From: Eshraghiella sp964441705 | Lineage (GTDB): Bacteria > Bacillota > Clostridia > Lachnospirales > Lachnospiraceae | Direction: 5' to 3' | Length of the DNA: 24,635 bases | Assembly: GCA_964441705.1 (NCBI GenBank) | Contig: CAYTWF010000047.1 | Coordinates: forward strand, 1-24,635 | Part shown: piece after piece, positions 14,698-22,122 of the stretch | Layout of the letters: every line of letters starts with the position of its first letter | Numbering within the stretch: the first letter of the stretch is position 1 | Position numbers and translations under genes: made by a program | The notes under the pieces: model-generated | Databases searched by the model: none | The model's input: the letters and a program-made list of their open reading frames with translations, nothing else | What the model was told of the DNA's origin: nothing

Positions 14698-16871
14698 ACT
14701 ATATACTCTCTTTCCGTCAGGTACACCTGACCCAGTGCTATTCCCTGGTCATTACAGGGAACCTTTTCATTAATATATACTTTATAGCCTCTTTGTTCAA
14801 GTCCATTAATACACAGCTGTGTAAGTATCCTGTTCATAAATACACCACCAGAAAGAACAATCTGACCAATGTTATTACTATCTGCCATTCCAATAACGTA
14901 ATCCGCTATTGCCTGATGAAAGCCTGCAGCAATACTTCTGGAATCCACATTATTGCAGACAGCAGTCCATATCTGCTTAAGAATAAAAGAAATATCAAAT
15001 ATTCCGTTTTGTACCTTTATCATTAATGAATATTCATCATCTGCCGCTGCTGCCGCCTCCTCCAGCTTAACAGCACACTCTCCTTCATAGCTGTTGTAAT
15101 CACATATACCAGTCATGGCACTGACTACATCAAACAATCTTCCCATACTTGAGGTTGTAAAGGTATTAATATTATTATCAATGGCTTTTGCCACCAGCTC
15201 ATTAACATCACCAATTCCAGCCTTATACAGGTAGGAATTCATAAGATTTCCAGCGTCCCTTGCCGCCATATCACCACCGGTGCATTTAACATAATCAAGG
15301 TGTCCGGCTCTTGTAATTGTGTTATCTTCAAATCTGAAGAATTCGCTTCCCCATACAGCTCCATCCACCCCATATCCGGTTCCGTCGAAAACAACTGCAA
15401 GGAAGTCTCCCTGCAGATTATGCTCTGCCGCAACTGAAGCGCCATGAGCCATATGATGCTGTATTTTTGTAACTGGAATTTTCATAGTCCTGGTGGCTTT
15501 TGTGGAATAATAAGCAGGATGCATATCACAGGCTGCATACTTCGGAGTAAATCCACATATTTTTTTCAGATGTTCAATATTACCGATATAATTATTGTAA
15601 TTGTCCTCCTCTTCCAAATCACCCATATACTGGCTAAGAATAACCTTGTGTCCCTCTGCCAGCGCAAAAGAAGCCTTAAGGTCTCCACCCATAGCAATTA
15701 TAGGGGTGCTGTTCCATTCCACATTCAGTGGAGTCGGAATAAAACCTCTGCCATTGCGTATATGCTGCACTCTATTACATATTACCCGGACAATCGAATC
15801 ATCTAAGGACACAAGTATATCTCTGTCATGCTCAAGTACGTCTATTCCAGTATTATTTCTAAGTTCATTAATTCTTATATTATCTGTTATTATCGGTTCG
15901 CCTGATATATTGGCACTTGTCATTACAAGCGGATTACATTCTGCCATAAGCATTAGCTGAACCGGGTTACACGGCAGCATTGCACCTATATAACGGCTGT
16001 CATCGCTTACCCCTGGTGCCAGTCTTTTAATTGCCTCAACCAGTACGATTGGTCTTGCCGGGTTCTCCAGTGCTTCTGTTTCTTCTATATTAATGCATGC
16101 ATATTCTTCCAGTTGCTCCACATTTCCAAACATTACCGCGAATGGCTTGGTCTCCCTGCACTTAATCGACCTAAGCCTAGCCACCGCCTCTTCATTAAGT
16201 GCGTCACAGGCCAGGTGGTAGCCTCCTATATCCTTAATTGCCACCACATGACCATGCTTTATTGCTTCTATACATTTTTCAATACAGCTGCCGGTCTCAC
16301 CATTGAAACGCAAAACCGGTCCGCAGCTGTTACAGGCTATGGTCTGTGCATAGCATCTACGATTTTCAATCTGTTCATATTCACAGGTACAATCCGGACA
16401 CATATTATATGTTGACATAACAGTATTTTCTCTGTCGTATGGAATATCATTAATTACACTATATCTTGGTCCACAATCAACACAGCTTATAAATGGATGT
16501 CCAAATCTCCTATTTGTTTTGTCAAATAACTCTTTCTCGCAGGCCGGGCATGTGGCTATATCTGCTGGGATATCCGGCAAAATATGACACAATCCCTTTT
16601 TGCTGGAGGCTATATCAAAGCTGGTAAATTCATCCATATCAGCCTGTGATTCCTCTACCTTCGCTATCAATGCTTCCCTTGGGCACAACTTTATAAGGCG
16701 TCGGGCAAATTCGTCCAACGCCTCAGCATTTCCTTGTATTTGTATTGTAACTATTCCATCCGTATTGCTTACGTCTCCATTAAGAGACATGGACTGGGCC
16801 AGTCTTTTTACATATGGTCTGAATCCAACTCCCTGAACCAGACCATGTACGGTTAACACTTTTGTTATCAT
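14688..16871 (-). CDS. hypF: Carbamoyltransferase HypF
   Basis: This 727-residue multidomain protein uses carbamoyl phosphate and ATP to carbamoylate the HypE C-terminal Cys. Domains in order are an acylphosphatase-like domain (1-88, HGLVQGVGFRPYVKRLA), two zinc fingers (Cys108/111/130/133 and Cys158/161/180/183), a YrdC-like domain (about 195-375, KCRETKPFAVM, TSANISGEPI) and a Kae1/TobZ-like C-terminal domain (from about 390) with metal-binding HHMAH at 472-476 and FDGTGYGVDG at 495-504. All key residues look intact. The start overlaps the echF stop in an ATGA, directly joining the maturation genes to the structural hydrogenase genes. Confidence 0.97.
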   Translation of the reverse strand: MITKVLTVHGLVQGVGFRPYVKRLAQSMSLNGDVSNTDGIVTIQIQGNAEALDEFARRLIKLCPREALIAKVEESQADMDEFTSFDIASSKKGLCHILPDIPADIATCPACEKELFDKTNRRFGHPFISCVDCGPRYSVINDIPYDRENTVMSTYNMCPDCTCEYEQIENRRCYAQTIACNSCGPVLRFNGETGSCIEKCIEAIKHGHVVAIKDIGGYHLACDALNEEAVARLRSIKCRETKPFAVMFGNVEQLEEYACINIEETEALENPARPIVLVEAIKRLAPGVSDDSRYIGAMLPCNPVQLMLMAECNPLVMTSANISGEPIITDNIRINELRNNTGIDVLEHDRDILVSLDDSIVRVICNRVQHIRNGRGFIPTPLNVEWNSTPIIAMGGDLKASFALAEGHKVILSQYMGDLEEEDNYNNYIGNIEHLKKICGFTPKYAACDMHPAYYSTKATRTMKIPVTKIQHHMAHGASVAAEHNLQGDFLAVVFDGTGYGVDGAVWGSEFFRFEDNTITRAGHLDYVKCTGGDMAARDAGNLMNSYLYKAGIGDVNELVAKAIDNNINTFTTSSMGRLFDVVSAMTGICDYNSYEGECAVKLEEAAAAADDEYSLMIKVQNGIFDISFILKQIWTAVCNNVDSRSIAAGFHQAIADYVIGMADSNNIGQIVLSGGVFMNRILTQLCINGLEQRGYKVYINEKVPCNDQGIALGQVYLTEREYIVCV

Positions 16872-17263
16872 ATTGTATTTGTCTGAGGTTTGTCACCCTT
16901 TGCAGAGGCAGCCTCTTCTTTTGCAGGCTGAACATAGGAATCCACGGTCTTAGTTGCAGATGGCTGTGAATAATGCTGTTCCATTGTTAAACATTTCTTA
17001 GGACAGGAATTAACACAATTAGAACACTGAACGCATCCCATTCTATCTATTGTCCAGGTTTTGGTCTCCCTGTTAACTGTAATTGCTCCTGATGGACATT
17101 TTCTTGCACATAATCCACACATAAGACAGTCATCAATTTTAATATCAACTTTTCCTCTGTATCTGTCAGCAAACTTTCTCTCCTCAAAAGGATATTTTTC
17201 TGTTGCAGGCTTAGAGAACAGATTCTTAAGTGCAAATTTGGAAAATTTCATTATACTTGACAT
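16868..17263 (-). CDS. echF: Ech hydrogenase subunit EchF, 2[4Fe-4S] polyferredoxin
   Basis: This 131-residue protein holds two CxxCxxCxxxCP cluster motifs (CLMCGLCARKCP and CVQCSNCVNSCP), placing two [4Fe-4S] clusters. It is homologous to NuoI and carries electrons between ferredoxin and the small subunit. The N-terminus is short and basic, as in membrane-bound arm subunits. After the clusters a tail of about 35 residues is hydrophilic and rich in Ala, Lys, Thr and Gln (about 97-131); I do not recall this tail in the compact archaeal EchF. The start at 17263 is preferred although its ribosome binding site (GGGGGCAGC) is modest. It overlaps hypF by 4 nt. Confidence 0.92.
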   Translation of the reverse strand: MSSIMKFSKFALKNLFSKPATEKYPFEERKFADRYRGKVDIKIDDCLMCGLCARKCPSGAITVNRETKTWTIDRMGCVQCSNCVNSCPKKCLTMEQHYSQPSATKTVDSYVQPAKEEAASAKGDKPQTNTI

Positions 17264-17275
17264 ATCTGCTGCCCC

Positions 17276-18355
17276 CTATCGCTCTGTACAACTGATACAT
17301 GGATCAATTGTAAGAATAAGTAATGGTACATCTGCATACTGGCATCCCTGAAGAATCTTAATCATGGACTGCAGATTGGTAAAGGTCGGGGTACGGATTC
17401 TTGCTCTGTCTAAGAACATTGAACCATTTCCCTTAACATAATATATCGCCTCTCCTCTTGGCTGCTCAGCTCTGAAAAAGGCCTCACCCTTTGGTGTTCC
17501 CTTAACCTGTACATTAATATCTCCGTCAGGAATCTTATCAACTGCTTTTCTAATAATCTCTATTGACTGGAATATCTCTTTGATTCTTACCTCACATCTG
17601 CCAAAGCTGTCACAGTCATTACTCGTAATAATGTCAAAGTCTATGTCTGCATATGCAGCATAGCCCAGCTTTCTTGTATCAATCTCAATTCCACTGGCTC
17701 TCATCATTGGACCTACTGCACCAAGGGTAATTGCCTCTTCTTTTGTCAGTATTCCTACTCCCTTAAGTCTGGAGCCAACTGTATAGTCACTTAAAAATAC
17801 GTCTGTAAGAGCATGAAGCTCCTCTTCCATCCTGTCAAACACTGCTACAAATGACTTGAGCATATCCTTGTCCATATCCTTAAGAACTCCACCTACCTTA
17901 TTAACAGAGAAAATTACTCTGCCTCCGGTAGAAGCCTCAAACATATCCAGAACCTTTTCTCTCATTCTCCAGCTCTGCATAAAGAGACTTTCAAATCCCA
18001 TTGCATCCGCCAACAGTCCAAGCCAAAGCAGGTGACTGTGAATTCTTGACATCTCACACCATATTGTTCTTAAATATTTGGCTCTATCTGGAATCTCTGT
18101 ATCAAAAATTCTCTCAAGTGCCTCACAGTATGACATTCCATGCATAAAGCTGCATATTCCACATATACGCTCTATTACATACTGATAATCATTAAAATCT
18201 CTTTTTTCTATTAATTTCTCAAGTCCTCTATGGACATATCCTATTGACGGGATTGCCTTAATGACCTTTTCATCCTCAAGTACAAGGTCAAGATGAACTG
18301 GTTCAGGCAGTACCGGATGCTGTGGTCCAAAAGGTATAACACTTCTTTTTGCCAT
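17276..18355 (-). CDS. echE: Ech hydrogenase large subunit EchE, [NiFe] catalytic subunit
   Basis: This 359-residue subunit is a group 4 [NiFe] hydrogenase large subunit related to NuoD. Both metal-binding motifs are present: RICGICSFMHG (Cys65, Cys68) and DPCISCTER (Cys353, Cys356). The four Cys hold Ni and Fe, so it is a true hydrogenase and not a complex I subunit, where these Cys are lost. GPQHP at 10-14 and GYVHRGLEKL at 39-48 are standard. The protein stops three residues after the last Cys, so there is no C-terminal peptide for a maturation endopeptidase to remove, as reported for EchE and CooH types. A strong AAGGAG site precedes the ATG. Confidence 0.96.
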   Translation of the reverse strand: MAKRSVIPFGPQHPVLPEPVHLDLVLEDEKVIKAIPSIGYVHRGLEKLIEKRDFNDYQYVIERICGICSFMHGMSYCEALERIFDTEIPDRAKYLRTIWCEMSRIHSHLLWLGLLADAMGFESLFMQSWRMREKVLDMFEASTGGRVIFSVNKVGGVLKDMDKDMLKSFVAVFDRMEEELHALTDVFLSDYTVGSRLKGVGILTKEEAITLGAVGPMMRASGIEIDTRKLGYAAYADIDFDIITSNDCDSFGRCEVRIKEIFQSIEIIRKAVDKIPDGDINVQVKGTPKGEAFFRAEQPRGEAIYYVKGNGSMFLDRARIRTPTFTNLQSMIKILQGCQYADVPLLILTIDPCISCTER

Positions 18356-18372
18356 GTTCTTTCTCCTTAAAC

Positions 18373-18711
18373 CTATTTAAAAGGTGTCTCTTCTTTGATT
18401 CTGTATAATTTGTCATGATAATCAAGGTTAATGAATCGGATTTTAACTCCAAACAGCTCCTTCATCTCATTCTCATACAGCATTGCAGATGGATACACAT
18501 CACTGATACTAACCACCTCTGTGTCCTCATCAATAGTAATCTTGTAATTCGTCATATGGTAATCCTTAATAAATGAATAAAAAAGCTCATATCCATCAGG
18601 AATTCTTACGGCACATACCTGGCCAAGCCTGCAGCCCGTTCTTTTACATTCCAGTGTCTTTAAAGCAAGGTCACCATGTTCAATTTCTATTGTATCGTAT
18701 TCTTCTCTCAT
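18373..18711 (-). CDS. echD: Ech hydrogenase subunit EchD (NuoC-like)
   Basis: This 112-residue soluble subunit belongs to the 30-kDa/NuoC family. The C-terminal half has YPSAMLYENEMKELFGVKIRF, the counterpart of the family block around ExE(R)xxxDxFGI. No cofactor motif is present. In Ech it packs between the small and large subunits. It is short but of normal size for EchD. A GGAGGA site lies before the ATG. Gaps of 11 nt to echC and 17 nt to echE place it firmly in the operon. Confidence 0.9.
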   Translation of the reverse strand: MREEYDTIEIEHGDLALKTLECKRTGCRLGQVCAVRIPDGYELFYSFIKDYHMTNYKITIDEDTEVVSISDVYPSAMLYENEMKELFGVKIRFINLDYHDKLYRIKEETPFK

Positions 18712-18722
18712 GTTGTCCTCCG

Positions 18723-19154
18723 CTATTTATTAGTCTCCGCCTGATGCTTCTGCTCAAGCAGGTCAAGTGCCTTAACTACACCATCAATAATTGATTCCGG
18801 TCTTGCTGCACATCCGGGAACATATATATCAACCGGAATAACCTTGTCAACACCACCTATAATATTATAGCATTCCTTGAATACTCCGCCATTACATGCA
18901 CAGATTCCAACTGCCACAACTACCTTTGGATTAGGCATCTGTGAATATATCTGTTCTACAACTGGCTTGTTCTGCTGGTTAACTCCACCGGTAATCAACA
19001 GAATATCCGCCTGCTTAGGGTCTCCAGTGTTAATAATTCCAAATCGTTCTATATCGTACACAGGCGTAAGACACGCCAATACCTCTATGTCACATCCGTT
19101 ACAGCTTGAACCATCATAATGGAGCAGCCAGGGTGATTTTGATACCTTTGTCAT
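18723..19154 (-). CDS. echC: Ech hydrogenase small subunit EchC (NuoB-like)
   Basis: This 143-residue protein is the small subunit carrying the proximal [4Fe-4S] cluster. The ligands expected from the NuoB/PSST family are visible: Cys18 and Cys21 in GSSCNGCDIE, Cys85 in GICACNGGVF, and Cys115 in VPGCAARPE. The ITGGVN segment (55-60) is also typical. Together with EchE it forms the catalytic module that exchanges electrons between EchF and the Ni-Fe site. An AGGAGG site precedes the ATG. It lies 12 nt after echB. Confidence 0.95.
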   Translation of the reverse strand: MTKVSKSPWLLHYDGSSCNGCDIEVLACLTPVYDIERFGIINTGDPKQADILLITGGVNQQNKPVVEQIYSQMPNPKVVVAVGICACNGGVFKECYNIIGGVDKVIPVDIYVPGCAARPESIIDGVVKALDLLEQKHQAETNK

Positions 19155-19166
19155 TGCTATATCCTC

Positions 19167-20051
19167 CTAAAAGAAAAACTGCAGAACCATAAGGTTAAGT
19201 CCGGCTGCAACGAGTGTAAAGCCCCATGCAAGCTTAATCATAAGGTCCCATTTAATTCTGGCACATACATTATCAATAAATATTTCAAAAAGAAATACAA
19301 GTCCCACACCTAATATAGTAAGAGGAATGGCAAAAACAGAATTGTATACGAAAAATAATGCTACTACTCCGTAAAGGAATACATTCTCATACCAGTCAGC
19401 AAGATTAACCACACCATACAGCTTACCGGACATATCTGTTGATACACCCATAACCAGCTCCTGATGCGCATGATGCGAGGTACTTAAATCAAATGGTGAT
19501 TTACGAAGTTTAATTGCAAGTATGAAGACAAATCCAAGAAATACTCCTGGAAGCTTCACAATTGCAGGTTCATCCGTTGCAATAATATCCCTTACAACAA
19601 AGGTGCCATGTGCCATATACATACCAACTGCAGTCAAAAGAACCATTGGCTCATATGAAAGCATCTGCAGCAGTTCTCTCTGTGAACCCATCATGGATAC
19701 CGGTGAGTTGGCACTTGAGGCTGCCATAACAAAGAACATTGTTGTAGTTGTTAATGACAAAAAGACCATAAGTATATCAAATCCACCATAAAACAGTGTT
19801 CCTGTGAATACCATAAAAATAAGAAATGCACATACATATACAAACTGTGACTTGTTAACAACTATGGTCTCCTTGGCAAACAGCTTCTTAAGGTCATAAA
19901 AAGGCTGAAGGACCGATGGTCCCTTTCTTCCCTGCATTCTTGCAGTAACCTTTCTGTCCACACCAGACATCAATCCACCTATAAAAGGTGCCAGCAGAAC
20001 ATAAAACAATATTCCTGCGATACAAAATAACCACTTATTCATTGAATCCAT
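19167..20051 (-). CDS. echB: Ech hydrogenase membrane subunit EchB (NuoH-like)
   Basis: This 294-residue protein has about eight hydrophobic segments and belongs to the NuoH/ND1 family that anchors the hydrophilic arm and forms the start of the ion path. The conserved cytoplasmic loop SGVDRKVTARMQGRKGPSVLQPFYDLKKLF (about 29-58) and the later acidic segment RKSPFDLSTSHHAHQELVMGV are present. Its ATG overlaps the echA stop in TAATG and has AGGAGG upstream. It is intact and of family length. Confidence 0.95.
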   Translation of the reverse strand: MDSMNKWLFCIAGILFYVLLAPFIGGLMSGVDRKVTARMQGRKGPSVLQPFYDLKKLFAKETIVVNKSQFVYVCAFLIFMVFTGTLFYGGFDILMVFLSLTTTTMFFVMAASSANSPVSMMGSQRELLQMLSYEPMVLLTAVGMYMAHGTFVVRDIIATDEPAIVKLPGVFLGFVFILAIKLRKSPFDLSTSHHAHQELVMGVSTDMSGKLYGVVNLADWYENVFLYGVVALFFVYNSVFAIPLTILGVGLVFLFEIFIDNVCARIKWDLMIKLAWGFTLVAAGLNLMVLQFFF

Positions 20052-21970
20052 TACAGCACACCTCCTATAGTTAATACAATTCCCACTATAAGTCCAGCTG
20101 CTGCCAGCATAGTTGCAGGTCTAAGGAATTTACGTTCTCCAAAAAGCTCCAGCAGATACCAGTTAGCAAGATACATATCCTTGGTTTCTCCAAAGGAGTC
20201 AACAAACTTACGCCCCCCATCAACATTAACACCTGACATATATGTAGAACCGGTTGTTGTTTTAACATTCTTAGTAATAAGCCATGAAATAAATGGCACA
20301 ATAAATATTGCAATAATCATAATTGACATAATAACCATATCTGACCAGCTAAGTACAGCAGGAACCTTGGTTCCATACATCGAATCCAGCAATGGCTGAA
20401 TAAGCTGAGACGAAATAAGAGGAACAAGCACACACAGCAGGGTCATAATAGTTGCATGTGAGAACAGTGAAGTCCACTGACCTGCAGATGTAGTATTCTT
20501 ATGAACCTCTGTTTTCTCTGACCATGCAAGAATCTTGGTAAGCCATTTGGTCCAGTAGAAAAGTGTAGTTGCACTACCAAATGCAAGCAAAAGAACGAGC
20601 ACAATATTACCGGCATCAATAAATGCCTTAAGTGCTGCCCATTTGGAAATAAGCATTCCAAAAGGTGCAAGGAACATACCACAAATACCAACTGCCATAA
20701 CAAGTGCAAACATCGGATATCTTTTAATTAAGCCATGCATATTCTCGATATCCCTGCTTCCGGTTGCATTCTCAACAGCTCCAACTGTCTGGAAAAGAAG
20801 AGATTTGGATACTGCATGGAACATCATAAGGAATATTCCAGCCCATACTGTCTCGTCATAGCCTACACCTGCGCAGGCTGTAATAAGTCCCAGGTTAGAC
20901 ACTGTAGAATACGCAAGAATCTTCTTACCGTCACTATGTGTCATAGCTCGTACACTGGCAACAAAGAAAGTAAATCCACCTATAAGTGAAACTGTAAGAC
21001 CAGCCATATTGCCCTTCATTGCCGGCGCAAGTCTTATTAACAGATACACACCAGCCTTAACCATTGTTGCACTATGTAATAACGCAGAGGTTGGTGTAGG
21101 TGCAACCATGGCACCCAATAGCCATCTTGAAAAAGGCAGCTGCGCTGACTTGGTAATTCCAGCAAATGCCAGGAGCACAACAGGAATCAATACAAGCTGA
21201 TTATTGCTTGCCACCACATCCTGAAGATTAATTATATCAAGCTTAAGCACCGCATACACAATTGCAATTGCAAATCCAAGTCCACCAAGAAGATTCATCC
21301 ATAATGCGTTAAATGAATTATGAATTGCCTCGTCGGTCTTCGTATACCCGATTAAAAGGAATGAAGATACACTTGTAATTTCCCAGAAGAAATATATCCA
21401 GATAAGATTGCTTGAAAATACCAGTCCAAACATTGCTCCCAGGAACACAAAAAGCATTCCAAAGAAAAATCTCCTTCTATCCTTATATTCAGTATGATGA
21501 TTATGATAATCTGTCATATATCCAACAGCATAGATACATATTAATGAACCTACTACTGCAATGATAATTACCATAATTATTGTAAGCCTGTCACAAAAAA
21601 TGTGATTCAGCTCATAATGTTCTGTATAGCCTGCAAGCTCAAGCCATGCCAGCATTCCCGTCTGGACTACAGAAAGAATTGCTGCATAATATTTCTTATA
21701 CTTAAAAGAAAGCACGATAATAAGACCCATAAGCAAAAACTCACCTATAAGCATAAGCTTATCTATGAGCTCCGTTGACGGGAGATATGTAAGTGTCTTT
21801 CCATTGATAAGAAAATCCACAGCAAAATAAATTGCAGCTGCAATAATTACAGGGCTGCAAACATATACGATGTATTTTCGTATTTTGTTATTGTTGACGC
21901 ATGCTAAAATAACAGCGGCAACAAATGGGAATAATATTAAAAATCCTATTAGTTCCATCCTTAGTTCCAT
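20051..21970 (-). CDS. echA: Ech hydrogenase membrane subunit EchA (NuoL/MrpA-like)
   Basis: This 639-residue antiporter-like subunit with about 15-16 hydrophobic segments is the expected proton- or sodium-translocating part of the complex. The family core includes FFWEITSVSSFLLIGY, KSAQLPFSRWLLGAMVAPTPTSALLHSATMVKAGVYLL and the HAVSKSLLFQTVG segment, with the Lys and His residues used for ion transfer. It is first in the operon. The N-terminus is ambiguous: a perfect 12-nt tandem duplication (21949-21972) gives two ATGs, at 21970 and 21958. AGAGG directly abuts the first and lies 12 nt before the second, so 21958 may be the real start. Confidence 0.95.
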   Translation of the reverse strand: MELRMELIGFLILFPFVAAVILACVNNNKIRKYIVYVCSPVIIAAAIYFAVDFLINGKTLTYLPSTELIDKLMLIGEFLLMGLIIVLSFKYKKYYAAILSVVQTGMLAWLELAGYTEHYELNHIFCDRLTIIMVIIIAVVGSLICIYAVGYMTDYHNHHTEYKDRRRFFFGMLFVFLGAMFGLVFSSNLIWIYFFWEITSVSSFLLIGYTKTDEAIHNSFNALWMNLLGGLGFAIAIVYAVLKLDIINLQDVVASNNQLVLIPVVLLAFAGITKSAQLPFSRWLLGAMVAPTPTSALLHSATMVKAGVYLLIRLAPAMKGNMAGLTVSLIGGFTFFVASVRAMTHSDGKKILAYSTVSNLGLITACAGVGYDETVWAGIFLMMFHAVSKSLLFQTVGAVENATGSRDIENMHGLIKRYPMFALVMAVGICGMFLAPFGMLISKWAALKAFIDAGNIVLVLLLAFGSATTLFYWTKWLTKILAWSEKTEVHKNTTSAGQWTSLFSHATIMTLLCVLVPLISSQLIQPLLDSMYGTKVPAVLSWSDMVIMSIMIIAIFIVPFISWLITKNVKTTTGSTYMSGVNVDGGRKFVDSFGETKDMYLANWYLLELFGERKFLRPATMLAAAGLIVGIVLTIGGVL

Positions 21971-21972
21971 CC
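21949..21972. repeat. 12-nt tandem duplication at the echA start
   Basis: TTAGTTCCATCC occurs twice in direct succession on the plus strand. On the minus strand each copy carries GG-ATG-GAACTAA, so both the start codon and the first codons (encoding MEL) are duplicated. The repeat unit is in frame, so both starts read the same protein. Confidence 0.9.
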
Positions 21973-22018
21973 TCTACACTCAATTATTCTGTATAGCTGC
22001 GCAAAACGCAACACATTA

Positions 22019-22047
22019 AATATAGTCTCATTAACAACAAAAGTCAA
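22019..22047 (-). promoter_or_regulatory. Sigma-A promoter of the ech-hyp operon
   Basis: On the minus strand TTGACT (22042-22047) and TATATT (22019-22024) are separated by 17 nt. Transcription would start near 22012, giving a leader of about 40-55 nt. That leader would open with a small TGCG/CGCA hairpin (21998-22010). No other promoter was recognised within the ten-gene operon. Confidence 0.78.
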
Positions 22048-22122
22048 CATTTACAGGTATCTTGTTTGTAGAGAATGCATAATTTTTTTAGGTTTTTTAC
22101 GTATTTTTTTACATTGTATAAT

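Noticed and set aside
17276..21970. Complex I (Nuo) or formate hydrogenlyase instead of Ech
   Set aside because: Both CxxC pairs for Ni-Fe are present in the large subunit, so it is not Nuo. The six-subunit A-F order without formate dehydrogenase or extra antiporter subunits matches Ech.
22081..22122. Terminator after the alpha-galactosidase gene
   Set aside because: The stretch is A/T-rich, but no GC-containing stem followed by a T-run could be drawn on the minus strand.
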